Assembly: GCA_964446865.1 (NCBI GenBank)
Contig: CAYURD010000002.1
Location: 109,138-173,137, forward strand
From: Glaciecola sp964446865
Lineage (GTDB): Bacteria > Pseudomonadota > Gammaproteobacteria > Enterobacterales > Alteromonadaceae
Reading direction: 5' to 3'
Length of the DNA stretch: 64,000 bases
A program made the translations under genes and the position numbers. Positions 27,018 to 36,507 of the stretch are shown here, piece by piece (position 1 is the stretch's first letter; every line of letters begins with the position of its first letter). The notes beneath the pieces were generated by a model. The model was not told where the DNA came from. It made no database searches and worked only from the letters and a program-made list of their open reading frames with translations.

Positions 27018-27979
27018 AGCGTTAAATCCTTAAACATCGCTTCAACATCGTCATTATTTTTTTGCATCATTGCGCGCTCAACCACTTCTTTAGTCAAATG
27101 CGGAGCAAATCGCTCAATAAACTCATACATGTAGTTGCGTAGAAATGAGCCCTTTCTAAATCCAATTTTGGTCGTACTGTAATCAAACAGATGACTAGCA
27201 TCTATTTTAACCAAGTCAGAATCCAAGGTTTCATCGACCGCCATTGATGCGATAACACCAACGCCAACCCCTAAACGCACGTAGGTTTTAATAACGTCAG
27301 CATCTGTTGCTGTAAACACAATTTTAGGCTCTAGCCCTGCTTCACTAAATGCTCTATCAAGTTCAGAACGTCCGGTAAAGCCAAACACATAAGTAACTAA
27401 TGAGTATTTAGCAATATCTTGAATAGTAATCGTTGTTTTTTTCGCGAGTGGGTGAGATTTATTAACAATAACCGAACGATTCCAATGGTAACAAGGCAAC
27501 ATCACCAAATCGTTGTACAGATGCAAAGATTCGGTAGCAATGGCGAAATCAGCCTCACCCTTTGCCGCTAAATCACTAATTTGCGAAGGTGTCCCTTGAT
27601 GCATATGCAAAGAAACCTTTGGATACTTATTCATAAAACCTTGTATCACATCAGGCAGCGCATAACGTGCTTGAGTATGTGTAGTCGCAATATTTAGTTT
27701 ACCTTGGTCTGGCAGCGTGTGTTCTCGAGCAACGGCTTTAATGCTTTCGACTTTTGCGAGTATTTCGCGAGAAATATTGATAACTTCTTTGCCTGCTTCG
27801 GTAACGTGCGTTAAGTGCTTACCACTTCGACCAAAAATTTGGATCCCTAACTCATCTTCCAACATCCTAACTTGCTTACTAATGCCAGGCTGGGAAGTAA
27901 ATAGGTTTTCAGCCGTCGCCGACACATTTAAATTATTATTTAAGACTTCTACAATGTATCTAAGTTGCTGTAATTTCAT
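27005..27979 (-). CDS. cysB: LysR-type regulator CysB
   Basis: The 324-residue protein has exactly the length of E. coli CysB. It activates sulfur assimilation genes and responds to N-acetylserine. The N-terminal helix-turn-helix has the CysB-specific start MKLQQLRYIVEVLNNNLNVS and FTSQPGISKQVRMLEDELG. The effector domain carries TTHTQARYALPDVIQGF, including the TxTQARY sulfate/inducer-binding segment. It is monocistronic and faces away from the kinase gene region. Confidence 0.95.
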   Translation of the reverse strand: MKLQQLRYIVEVLNNNLNVSATAENLFTSQPGISKQVRMLEDELGIQIFGRSGKHLTHVTEAGKEVINISREILAKVESIKAVAREHTLPDQGKLNIATTHTQARYALPDVIQGFMNKYPKVSLHMHQGTPSQISDLAAKGEADFAIATESLHLYNDLVMLPCYHWNRSVIVNKSHPLAKKTTITIQDIAKYSLVTYVFGFTGRSELDRAFSEAGLEPKIVFTATDADVIKTYVRLGVGVGVIASMAVDETLDSDLVKIDASHLFDYSTTKIGFRKGSFLRNYMYEFIERFAPHLTKEVVERAMMQKNNDDVEAMFKDLTLPVK

Positions 27980-28354
27980 TTATATCCTTTGAATGTCGCG
28001 GTTGCATTGCAGATCATATTGCAGATCAATTTGTCGCTTATGTTGCCACTGAGTCAGTCGCTATCTTTGAGTTAACGCTAACATAATCATACTCAAGCGC
28101 AATAATAATATACTCGGTATCAAACTTAATATGTCACTCTTGCTTGTTTTAGTGCTCATCAAAATACTACTAAGTAGTTTCCACTTTCTGACGATATATT
28201 ACTATGGGGAAAGACCTATGTAACTCATAAATCAACAAGTATTCGAATTTATTAACAGGCCGCCCAGCCTGCGATTCGATGTTTGTTGCATGGATTACTA
28301 GTTTTCACCACCTTTTTTATTGAACATTATCTCATTACAAAGGCTACGATTAAA
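27980..28354. other. Intergenic region upstream of cysB and the histidine kinase gene
   Basis: This 375-bp AT-rich region separates divergent genes. The kinase frame stays open back to 28283 with an ATG there, but that extension has no family support. A small caggc/gcctg inverted repeat occurs near 28257-28272. I see no RNA gene or clear operator. Confidence 0.5.
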
Positions 28355-29074
28355 ATGGATACCAAAGATAAAAACGCTAATGATAGTCAAAATAAAGAAG
28401 CCTTTGATTTTTCTTCTGTAATAGCCGTAGCTATCCACGACATGAAAAACTCACTGAGTTTACTCATGCAGTCTATCGAACAATTAACAAACAATATCCC
28501 AGACACCAATATTGAGGCACGAGAAGGGATAAACAGTGTGCATTACGAAGCTAATCGAATGAATACTACTTTAGTACAAGTTTTATCACTTTATCGCTCA
28601 GAATTAAATGCTTTACCCATAAATATTGACGAAAGTTTTATAATTGACCTCCTTGAAGAAGTCGTTGAATCGAATAGAACCTATATTGATCAAAAAGGAA
28701 TTGAGGTAAATATCATGGTTGACGAAGAACTTTCTTGGTATTTAGACAGAGAATTAATTTACTTAATGGTGCACGATGTACTGATTAATGCAATAAGGTA
28801 TGGATGTAATAACATTAGTTTAACGGCCATAACTATTGACGATGAGTTGTGTATTAAAATTCAAGATGATGGGTCGGGCTATCCGCAAGCAATGCTCGAT
28901 ATGAGCACTGTAAACTTGGACAATTTTTGCATAGCAGAAGGTCGTACTGGACTTGGCTTATTTTTTGCCCGATTAATCGCACAGACACATAAAAATAAGA
29001 ATAAACAAGGGGCAATTAAGTTATCAAACTGCGCAAATAGTGGCGGCAGCGTATTTGAACTGAGATTACCGTAG
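28355..29074 (+). CDS. Soluble histidine kinase lacking a sensor domain
   Basis: The 239-residue protein has a short polar N terminus and then a HisKA-like helix with AIHDMKNSLSLLMQSIEQL, where the His is the likely phosphorylation site (about residue 29). A HATPase domain follows, with an N-box (HDVLINAIRYG), G1 (QDDGSGYP) and G2 (TGLGLFFARLIAQTH). No transmembrane or PAS segment is present, so the input must come from a partner or from dimer state. The start at 28355 is preferred over the ATG at 28283, whose extension is unlike the family. No response regulator is adjacent; receiver-TPR genes lie at 33621 and 59881. Confidence 0.85.
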   Translation: MDTKDKNANDSQNKEAFDFSSVIAVAIHDMKNSLSLLMQSIEQLTNNIPDTNIEAREGINSVHYEANRMNTTLVQVLSLYRSELNALPINIDESFIIDLLEEVVESNRTYIDQKGIEVNIMVDEELSWYLDRELIYLMVHDVLINAIRYGCNNISLTAITIDDELCIKIQDDGSGYPQAMLDMSTVNLDNFCIAEGRTGLGLFFARLIAQTHKNKNKQGAIKLSNCANSGGSVFELRLP

Positions 29075-29130
29075 TTAACACCTATTTTTAACGCTTTTTA
29101 AACAAAGACACTAATTAATACTAAGAGTAT

Positions 29131-29895
29131 ATGACTTACACTATCATCATTATCCTAATCGCTTTTTTAATTGTTTGTGGCATTGCCGCAACAGCAATAC
29201 AGCAGCATAACGAGCGAAAAGAAACTGAAAAGCGCGAAGAAATAAGTCGCCAACGATCTCTTTTTGATGAAACCGAAGAGTCTATTGTTGCGGCACTACA
29301 AATGCCCGTATCGCAACTACTAATTGTCATTATGCGTAAGCGCTCATTATCTTGTTTAAAGGCCATGTATGACCACAACCCGACACCAGAGATAAAAGCA
29401 AAAATTGACGAAATCAAAAAGACAATCAAAACGCTCGATCCAAGTGAGCCCGCGCCAAATCAAGACGCTTTTCAATTGCCTAAAACAGATAAAGTCATCA
29501 TCAAATACATTCAAGCAGTCAAAAAGTTAAGATCGATATTGCGCTCAGAGCAAGCAAAAGGAAATATAAACCCTAAAATATTCGCGCAAGAAGAAAAAGC
29601 ACTGGCCAATCTTCAACTACGTGTCAATGTTGAAACGCTAAATAAGCGAGCGACCGATGCAATCGCAAATAAGATGCAAGGCTCGGCCAGACAATACATT
29701 GAAAAAGCAATTACAGCGTTAAGCAATCACAAACAAAAAACAGAATATACTGAAAAACGCACCGCAGAACTAACAAACATCTTAAACGGGCTTGAGAGCA
29801 CGGTAAAAGACAATAACCTGAAACAACTTATGGAAGAGAAAGCTAAAGAAAGCGAAGAAATTGACAATTTATTTGCGCCTAAAAAGAAATGGTAA
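29131..29895 (+). CDS. N-terminally anchored coiled-coil protein, unknown function
   Basis: I do not recognise this 254-residue protein. A strongly hydrophobic N-terminal helix (about 3-24) is followed directly by a highly charged Lys/Glu/Gln-rich segment and long predicted helices to the C terminus, which ends DNLFAPKKKW. The topology is probably a single-pass inner-membrane anchor with a cytoplasmic helical body. It lies 56 bp after the kinase gene on the same strand and 69 bp before the helicase gene, so it may share a transcript with the kinase. A promoter-like TATAAT precedes the helicase. Confidence 0.7.
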   Translation: MTYTIIIILIAFLIVCGIAATAIQQHNERKETEKREEISRQRSLFDETEESIVAALQMPVSQLLIVIMRKRSLSCLKAMYDHNPTPEIKAKIDEIKKTIKTLDPSEPAPNQDAFQLPKTDKVIIKYIQAVKKLRSILRSEQAKGNINPKIFAQEEKALANLQLRVNVETLNKRATDAIANKMQGSARQYIEKAITALSNHKQKTEYTEKRTAELTNILNGLESTVKDNNLKQLMEEKAKESEEIDNLFAPKKKW

Positions 29896-29928
29896 GCGTT
29901 TAACATATGTTTTTTAATGTTTGAGCGC

Positions 29929-29934
29929 TATAAT
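29929..29934 (+). promoter_or_regulatory. Candidate -10 element before the DEAD-box helicase gene
   Basis: TATAAT is embedded in gcgcTATAATgcgc, 36 bp upstream of the likely helicase start. The -35 position holds tatgtt, which is a poor match, so this is suggestive only. Confidence 0.35.
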
Positions 29935-29964
29935 GCGCGCCGACAAACATAAAAGGTGCATGAC

Positions 29965-31278
29965 TTGCTATTTTCTGACTTACCCATTGATCATCGGATC
30001 ATCAAAAATCTTAGCACAGCTCAACTAAGCGAGTTAACTGACATACAAGCTCAAGCCATTCCCCATGCTTTGCTTGGTAAAGACGTAATAGCCGCCTCCA
30101 AAACAGGCTCAGGTAAAACACTTGCATTCGTTGTCCCTGCCGTAAACAGGCTGTTGAGTCAGCGCGCCTTAAGTAAAGCAGATCCCCGAGCCCTTATTTT
30201 GGCCCCTACTCGAGAATTAGCCAAACAAGTTTACGGGGTTGTTCGCCAAGTTATTGCTAACACCTCATTACAAGCAAATCTGGTGGTTGGTGGTGAAAAC
30301 TACAACGACCAAGCAAAACTATTGCGACGTCACCCACATATTGTAGTTGGCACGGCGGGGCGCATAAGTGACCATTTAAACGATCGCCAAGTATTTTTGC
30401 ATGGTTTAGAGTTACTTATACTAGATGAAGCCGACCGCATGTTAGAGTTAGGTTTTAGTCAGCAACTCACTCAAATACACCAACAAGCCGATCATCGTAA
30501 ACGACAAACCATGATGTTTTCAGCCACTATTGAACAAGCACAAGTAAAAGATATGACGGCGCAATTATTAAAAGCGCCACAAAAAATAGTCGTCGACGAA
30601 TCTAGCAAACCACATAAAGATATTGAACAAACATTTTACTTTTCTGACTCTGTTTCGCAAAAAGACCAGCAGGTCTTGCAGCTTTTAAACATTGGGGACC
30701 GCGAACAAGCTATTATTTTTACTGCTACCCGAGATGACACAGCAAGAATTACAGAGTTATTGAACGAAAATAACTTAGATGCTGTTCTGTTACACGGCGA
30801 TTTGCTACAAAAGCAACGTAGTCAGGTCTTACAAGACTTTGGACATAACAAATTTGCAGTGTTAGTCACGACCGATTTAGCCGCTCGCGGACTTGATATT
30901 AAAAACGTTGCCTTGGTCATCAATTACGATTTACCAAAGTTTCCTGAAGAATACATTCATCGAATTGGACGCACTGGACGCGCTGGGAAATCGGGTAAAG
31001 CACTTTCACTCATCGGTAAAAAAGACTGGCATAGCTTTGAGGCAATTAAAGCAAACTATGTTGGCGATGTTGATATCAGCAATATTGATGGCATGCAAAC
31101 GCGTTTTAAGGGAATTAAGCGAGTCACAAAACCACGCAAAACATCGTCGAATAAAAAGAAAGTCCAACAAAAAGTGACTCAGGCTAAGCCAATTAAAAGA
31201 GAAAAATCGATGAGCGGAGAACAGATTGGTCATGCGCCTGTAAAAAGACAAGCGCGTAAAATTGTAAATGATGACTAG
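29965..31278 (+). CDS. DEAD-box ATP-dependent RNA helicase
   Basis: The 437-residue RNA helicase has a Q-motif (LTDIQAQAIPHAL), Walker A (ASKTGSGKT), PTRELA, the DEAD box (LILDEADRML), SAT, and the C-terminal HRIGRTGRAG motif VI. A Lys/Arg-rich tail of about 60 residues follows. The layout resembles SrmB/RhlE-type ribosome-assembly helicases; I cannot assign the ortholog. The start is uncertain. TTG 29965 has an AAAGG about 8 bp upstream, while GTG 29956 in the same frame lacks room for one. Confidence 0.9.
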   Translation: MLFSDLPIDHRIIKNLSTAQLSELTDIQAQAIPHALLGKDVIAASKTGSGKTLAFVVPAVNRLLSQRALSKADPRALILAPTRELAKQVYGVVRQVIANTSLQANLVVGGENYNDQAKLLRRHPHIVVGTAGRISDHLNDRQVFLHGLELLILDEADRMLELGFSQQLTQIHQQADHRKRQTMMFSATIEQAQVKDMTAQLLKAPQKIVVDESSKPHKDIEQTFYFSDSVSQKDQQVLQLLNIGDREQAIIFTATRDDTARITELLNENNLDAVLLHGDLLQKQRSQVLQDFGHNKFAVLVTTDLAARGLDIKNVALVINYDLPKFPEEYIHRIGRTGRAGKSGKALSLIGKKDWHSFEAIKANYVGDVDISNIDGMQTRFKGIKRVTKPRKTSSNKKKVQQKVTQAKPIKREKSMSGEQIGHAPVKRQARKIVNDD

Positions 31279-31344
31279 ACTATTGCGTGCAAATGAGTGT
31301 TGTATCTTTTGGTACGCATTAAAACTCGGTGTATTGGTATGGGT

Positions 31345-31605
31345 TTAGTATTCCCACCAGCAATCTTGCCACCACTCTAGAAACTCTTCAAAATCGATAT
31401 AGCCGTCGCCGTTTTCGTCGATCATACTAAAGCCTTCTCGAACATGACTGGCTTTTGTTTTAGGGCTTAAGATAGTCAGCATTTCGATAAACTCTTTGAA
31501 GTCTAATTGACCGTTCTTATCACTATCAAAGTACTCAAACTCTTTGCGGATTTCTGCAATCTTTTCAGGACTTAAGGCTTTGGTGTTTTGGTTTGACTCT
31601 GTCAT
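31345..31605 (-). CDS. Small EF-hand calcium-binding protein
   Basis: The 86-residue acidic protein is built from two EF-hands. The first loop is DSDKNGQLDFKE (about 28-39) and the second DENGDGYIDFEE (about 65-76). Both have Asp/Asn ligands at positions 1, 3 and 5, Gly at 6 and Glu at 12, so both should bind Ca2+. There is no signal peptide or membrane helix, so it is likely cytoplasmic, like bacterial calerythrin- or calmodulin-like proteins. The C terminus is Trp-rich (WWQDCWWEY). Partner and role are unknown. It is a single gene convergent with the helicase gene. Confidence 0.88.
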   Translation of the reverse strand: MTESNQNTKALSPEKIAEIRKEFEYFDSDKNGQLDFKEFIEMLTILSPKTKASHVREGFSMIDENGDGYIDFEEFLEWWQDCWWEY

Positions 31606-31702
31606 TTTAAATTCACGTGTAAATAAGTGATAGCTAAAGTTTACACGATGAATTAAGGCTGTCTAGTTAAAATACGCAAGGAAACAGCCTTAACACCATA
31701 TA

Positions 31703-32734
31703 TTATCTGCCTTTTTGGCTTGTTTTTTGTCCGTTCTCTCGATTTTTAGCAAGCGCCCTAGCCCTTTGCTCATTTGCTTTTTCGTCACGCTTTTTCTGCA
31801 TGATATCTCGAGCTTCGCTGCCCACGTGCTCTTGAGAACGTTGTTTGGCGAGGTTTACTTGTTTTTCTCTTTCTCTAAAACGAACAAGCTGTTCATCACT
31901 ATGAGTATTGAAACACCTAGGACACGTGACCCCTGCTTCGTATTTCTCACTTTGCTTATCTTCTTCTGTAATTGGCAAGCGACACCCATAACATTGATCA
32001 TACTTACTCTTTTCTAAGGAGTGGTTAACCGCGACTCGGTTATCAAACACAAAACAATCGCCTTCCCATAGGGACTCACTAGCAGGCACGTCTTCTAAAT
32101 ACTTCAGAATACCACCTTCTAAATGGTAGACTTCATCAAATCCTTGCTCTTTTAGATAAGCTGTAGATTTTTCGCAGCGGATACCACCGGTGCAAAACAT
32201 CGCCACTTTTTTATGTTTTTCTGGCTTAAGTGTTTTGGCCACATATTCTGGAAACTCTCTGAATGAATCTGTATGTGGGTTTATGGCGTTTTTAAACGTT
32301 CCAATTTCAATTTCATAATCATTTCGCGTGTCAATAACGGTGACATCAGGATCGCTTATAAGTGAATTCCAATCTTTTGGTGCGACATATGTACCTACCG
32401 TTTTACGCGGGTCAATACCTTCAACCCCCATTGTCACAATTTCCTTTTTCAGCTTAACTTTCGTGCGATAAAAAGGCTGTTCTTCATGCCAAGAGAACTT
32501 AAACGAAATCGGCGTAATGCGCGCGTCCTCATTTAAATAGACTAATAATTCATCGATGGCATGCTGAGTGCCTGAGACTGTCCCGTTAAGACCTTCTTGG
32601 GCAAGTAAAATAGTGCCTTTAATCTGACGAGCTTCCATAAATTCTTTAAGACTTTCTCGTTTATCTTCAAAGTCCTTAAGTTCAACAAATTTATAAAGCG
32701 CGCACACTAGAAAGTGATTGTGATGCTTATCCAT
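31703..32734 (-). CDS. trhO: tRNA uridine(34) hydroxylase TrhO (rhodanese family)
   Basis: The 343-residue YceA/TrhO-family protein hydroxylates U34 of certain tRNAs to 5-hydroxyuridine, an oxygen-dependent step towards cmo5U. The N-terminal acylphosphatase-like domain contains GTILLAQEGLNGTVSGT. The rhodanese domain has VIDTRNDYE and the catalytic Cys loop MFCTGGIRCEKS (about 180). The C-terminal part carries CYGCR and CPRC zinc-like pairs. Length matches E. coli (350). The window also holds cmoM (62074), which acts later in the same wobble modification. Confidence 0.94.
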   Translation of the reverse strand: MDKHHNHFLVCALYKFVELKDFEDKRESLKEFMEARQIKGTILLAQEGLNGTVSGTQHAIDELLVYLNEDARITPISFKFSWHEEQPFYRTKVKLKKEIVTMGVEGIDPRKTVGTYVAPKDWNSLISDPDVTVIDTRNDYEIEIGTFKNAINPHTDSFREFPEYVAKTLKPEKHKKVAMFCTGGIRCEKSTAYLKEQGFDEVYHLEGGILKYLEDVPASESLWEGDCFVFDNRVAVNHSLEKSKYDQCYGCRLPITEEDKQSEKYEAGVTCPRCFNTHSDEQLVRFREREKQVNLAKQRSQEHVGSEARDIMQKKRDEKANEQRARALAKNRENGQKTSQKGR

Positions 32735-32841
32735 ATATTTTTCCTTTGCTAGCTGGAACGTAAAACCAATGCAAAATGCGGCGCGAAGACTAGCATAATA
32801 GGATGCTGCTTAGCAATGATACCTTTGTGCTATTTCGTGGC

Positions 32842-32889
32842 GGCTTTAACCAAGAGAGGCTTTAACCAAGAGAGGCTTTAACCAAGAGA
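32842..32889. repeat. Three perfect 16-bp tandem repeats after a stop codon
   Basis: The unit ggctttaaccaagaga occurs three times without mismatch, one base beyond the stop codon of the minus-strand gene at 32891. It is untranslated and its period is not a multiple of three. Perfect identity implies recent expansion. Confidence 0.95.
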
Positions 32890-32890
32890 G

Positions 32891-33481
32891 CTACTGCGAA
32901 AGCCCCTTAGTTGCAGCGTCAAACAAAAAGTCTACGTTGTGATCGGTAGGTAATGCATCGTCTGTATCTTCGAATAAATCGTTTCGCTCTGGCGCTTGGC
33001 TGGTATCTGATAAATCATAAGTATTGTTAACAGAATTCAAGTGTATTGCTTGAGTCGTAAAAGGCGCGTTTTTAATATACTCTCGAGGTATTATTTGCTC
33101 TTCAGGATATCCGCTTAAACTATGAGGTTGAACGGCGTTCAACCATGCTAAATATATCGCAGGCTTTGCTGTTTGATGAATATTTTGATGCTGACGTTCA
33201 AATTGAGTGAAATGGCTATGACTTGCATAAAGCTCACTGCGCTGAAAAGACACGGCCTTCATACTTGAGTATGAAGAACCATCATCTACCTCACCTAATG
33301 TTCGGGCATCATTCGGTGCGGGACGGTCAAGTTGTAAACTAATGTACCATCTAAAATCGGCACCCGCGCCTGCACTCTTATCGAGTGAATGCGCAATAGA
33401 ACGCTCTATGCGATCTACATATGTATCGAAATTAAATGGATGCAATAGAGCACCTTCCCTTAATTGGCAAGAGAATGACAT
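32891..33481 (-). CDS. Hypothetical 196-residue protein
   Basis: I cannot place this protein in a family. It has no signal peptide or membrane helix and is likely cytoplasmic. The N-terminal half contains an amphipathic start (LLHPFNFDTYVDRIERSIAHSL in parts) and a compact segment ADFRWYISLQLDRP. The middle has PAIYLAWLNAVQPHSLSG, which looks like a conserved core. The C-terminal 50 residues are acidic and probably disordered. It is divergent from the receiver-TPR gene with 139 bp between. An uncharacterised gammaproteobacterial family is likely. Confidence 0.65.
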   Translation of the reverse strand: MSFSCQLREGALLHPFNFDTYVDRIERSIAHSLDKSAGAGADFRWYISLQLDRPAPNDARTLGEVDDGSSYSSMKAVSFQRSELYASHSHFTQFERQHQNIHQTAKPAIYLAWLNAVQPHSLSGYPEEQIIPREYIKNAPFTTQAIHLNSVNNTYDLSDTSQAPERNDLFEDTDDALPTDHNVDFLFDAATKGLSQ

Positions 33482-33620
33482 GACAACGCCAAACCCCGTA
33501 ACTTATTATTGATATTAGTATCGGCTGTATAAAAGAAGCCTCAAGGCATTTAGTCAATTGGTCGATGCCAATATATTAAATGGATAGTATTTTTAGAAAG
33601 GAAGTAGTTTACAGGACAAT

Positions 33621-35263
33621 ATGAGAGCTTTAGATTATTCAGATAAAAGGTGTTTAGTTATTGAGGATCGCAGACCATTTTTAATGCTTCTGCGAGGTCT
33701 ACTCAATAGCTTAGGTGCACGAAAAATCACTACAGAAATGTCTGCAGAAGCGGGTATAAAAGCCTGTAAAACGACCAAATTCGATATTATTGTATGCGAC
33801 CTTCACTTAGGCACTAACCGTAAAAATGGCTTTGAGTTTTTAGAAGAAATCAGGAAGCGTCATTTGGTAAGACCGTCGACTGTTTTTATTATGATAAGCG
33901 GCGATAGCACACGTTCAATGGTACTAGGTTCAATCGAAAAACAGCCTGATGATTACCTTGTTAAACCGTTTTCGCAAGCGCAACTTAATTCTAGGATCAC
34001 GCGCGCCACCAAACGACGAATTACGCTCTCGGCTTTGTATAGCCAAATCAATCATGAAAAATACGAGCTTAGCATAGAAACGTGCCACCATTTTTTAGAA
34101 ACCGAGCCTCATTACGCAAACCATCTATTACAAATTTTAGTTGAGTTGTATTGGAAGACCGAGCGCTATGACGAGGCAGAAGCAGTACTCAAAAAGATAT
34201 TAAAGCAACGCCAATTACAATGGGCGCTTTGCGCAATGGCAAAAACTAAGCTCTTTCAACAAGAGTTTGCTGAAGCCATTGATTTAGCCAAGCAAGCAAT
34301 CGATAGCTCGGTTCATAATGTTGAAGCCTTTGATATTATTGCTGATGCATATCTTCAAGACGATAAGAAGCCAGAAGCCTTAAAGTTCATTTTGGAAGCG
34401 CTTTCGTTATCACCGCTATCTATCGACCGGCATTTTAGAGTGTGTGAAATAGCCAGAGAAAATGGTGATTTTGAACTGGCGATGAATAGCGCTAAATCAA
34501 TATTTGAACTATCCCAACGTTCGGTGCACAAAAACGTTAATCATCTTTGCGGTTATGTTCGCAGTATTATTGACCGAGCCGAAAGCGCTGATGATAAAAA
34601 CACCCGTAATAAATACATGCAAGAGTCTTTGCTTGCCCTGCAACGTGCAAGAACCGATGAGAGTATAAAAACACAACCTGATGACTTTGATTTTAAAATA
34701 TTCGAAAAAATCGTACACGCCCGTATGCTGCATCTTGAAGGTAAAGCAAGTGAAGCCAAAAAAGCGCTTGAAGAAACGCAAATAACCATTGAGCGAGAAT
34801 TTTCTGAATACCCCGTTGCTATGGCCGCTGACAGCCTTAAAGTGATGCTAGATTTAGGTGATTTTGAAGAAGCGGCCAAGCTAATCAATGTCATCAAAAG
34901 CTCACCCGATAAAGTCGATAGCTCCATTCTATATTTAGCGAGTGCCGAATCAGATAAAATCAAAGACAGTCGCGCCAAGTATGTCAAACACACCAAGCAC
35001 GGTATTGCGCTTTATTCCGAGGGTAACTATACCGGTGCATATATTGAGTTTGAAGAAGCTAAAAAAATATCACCTTTGAACATCGGTGTCACACTTAACT
35101 TGTTACAATCCTTAGTTAAAATGATTCAAAACACAGAAAAACCCGAAGGCAAACATGTAATGGAAGCCAGAGATCTATATCGCTTTGTCAGTAATATGCC
35201 TCTGAAAAAAGTACACAAAAAGAAATTTGAGTCGATGAAAAAAGATGTCGAGGATATTGTTGC
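33621..35263 (+). CDS. Receiver-TPR response regulator (3' end in gap)
   Basis: At least 547 residues are visible before the gap. The N-terminal receiver domain (about 8-130) has acidic residues Glu15-Asp16, the phospho-acceptor Asp60 in FDIIVCDLHLG, a Ser in ISGD and the Lys of LVKPF. No DNA-binding domain follows. Instead there are about 400 residues of TPR-like helical pairs (for example YDEAEAVLKKILKQR, KPEALKFILEALSLSP). V. cholerae VieB has the same receiver-plus-TPR layout. A second gene of this kind lies at 59881. That paralog's length (553) implies that only a few residues are hidden in the gap. An AGGA site precedes the ATG. Confidence 0.88.
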
Positions 35264-35363
35264 NNNNNNNNNNNNNNNNNNNNNNNNNNNNNNNNNNNNN
35301 NNNNNNNNNNNNNNNNNNNNNNNNNNNNNNNNNNNNNNNNNNNNNNNNNNNNNNNNNNNNNNN
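35264..35363. other. 100-N assembly gap
   Basis: The gap falls between the 3' ends of two convergent genes, the receiver-TPR gene and a DUF6279 lipoprotein gene. Both proteins are already near their expected lengths at the gap edges. The missing sequence is therefore probably a short intergenic stretch, plausibly a hairpin that hindered assembly. Confidence 0.95.
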
Positions 35364-36214
35364 TAAGACTTTTTCTTTTGCAGATAGCTTATATCATCCT
35401 GCAAATCTTCAATTTTACTCAACAAGCGTTTAACTTGTTTATCAGAAGACGCTTCAAAAACTTCAATCATGTAATTTGCACTGACAGTCGCGTTTTCATC
35501 CATCAATGTTTGAAACGCCGCTGAGCGATATTTTTCGGGGTCAACAATAAGCTTGTACAGATTGTTTTTAAAAAGTTCGTCACGTTCTGGCATGTCGAAG
35601 GTTTCGCGCAATTGTTGCTGGTACTCGCGCTTATATTCAATCCAGTAATCGCCCGTGGATGCAAAGTCATCATAATAACTGCCAATAATCTGTTCTTGGC
35701 CATTGCTTAACTTGCCTATCCAGTTGCGGATATTTTTTTTATTACGCTTAACCCAGTCTTTTACTTGCTTTTCTTCGCTTTTTTCTCGCCTATCGGCAAT
35801 GCGCTCTTCATCCTCTATATTTTCGTCTTCTAGCGCTTTAAAAAAGCCTGCAATTTGCTTATCGTCTAATGTTACCGCCAAGTCGACAATGTCATTAGCG
35901 ACATATGTTCGTGCTCTTACCCAATGCTGTCTAGCGCGTTCTCTGTGTTGTTCTATCACCGTTTGCGAAATATTTTTAGCCTGTATATCTTTCACCACGT
36001 CTTGCAAATGAGCTTGATACAATGGCAACTCTTCATTTCTGTGCCATGTCATCCATTGCTCAAAGACTTTATCAAACTGTTCTTCTTGTTCAGCATTAAG
36101 CTCAACAAAATCATCTAAATACCAATGCACTAGCCAACTGGCATTGTTATACGCAAAGGTTGTCGAGCAACCGCTTAACAAAAGCACGCAAAGCAAGACA
36201 ATAATTTTTTTCAT
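35364..36214 (-). CDS. DUF6279-like lipoprotein (3' end at gap)
   Basis: About 283 residues are visible. The lipoprotein signal peptide MKKIIVLLCVLLLSGC gives an acylated Cys at residue 16. The mature protein starts with YNNASWLVHWYLDDFVELN and continues as a long charged helical protein with many Arg, Glu and Gln residues. This matches DUF6279 lipoproteins of gammaproteobacteria, whose function is unknown. The sorting residue after Cys is Ser, compatible with the outer membrane. The last readable codons are KKKS followed by TA and N, so the stop may lie exactly at the gap edge. Confidence 0.85.
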
Positions 36215-36323
36215 GCAATTGTTTTCCTATAAATATTGTTGATTATTCTAATATACGACAGCAATTACAAATAAGGTTCGAAATTACGTGCAAGAAATTT
36301 AGATATTAAACACAGGTAGTAAC

Positions 36324-36359
36324 GCACAGAGCTTGAATACCTGTATTCAAGCTCTGTGC
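36324..36359. repeat. Perfect 17-bp inverted repeat with 2-nt spacer
   Basis: Arms gcacagagcttgaatac and gtattcaagctctgtgc are exactly complementary around a ct spacer, 36 bp in all. The element lies between the DUF962 fragment and the start of the DUF6279 gene. No T-tract follows on either strand. It may be a cruciform, an operator or a terminator without a U-run. Confidence 0.9.
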
Positions 36360-36432
36360 ATCACGATTTGAAGTTTCGATATAGATAGCGCTGATAAACA
36401 GCCCAGACCTACATTAGTTATGCTAGGAAAGC

Positions 36433-36490
36433 CTAGTAACTAATATTCATGCGTTTTAGCCAATGAACCCACCACCATGCTGGTCCAACT
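36433..36490 (-). pseudogene. C-terminal fragment of a second DUF962 (Mpo1-like) copy
   Basis: The last 18 codons of a DUF962 gene are visible: VGPAWWWVHWLKRMNISY, then a stop. They differ at one residue (Lys for Met) from the C terminus of the intact gene at 36849-37316. The similarity extends about 15 bp beyond the stop and is about 90% at DNA level. The fragment ends at a 10-N gap, so it may be the tail of a complete copy whose body is missing from the assembly rather than a true pseudogene. Confidence 0.8.
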
Positions 36491-36500
36491 NNNNNNNNNN
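36491..36500. other. 10-N assembly join
   Basis: Ten N at the break in the DUF962 fragment mark a scaffold join of unknown true length. The near-duplicate sequence on either side of the small lipoprotein gene is the likely cause. Confidence 0.95.
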
Positions 36501-36507
36501 TTATAGC

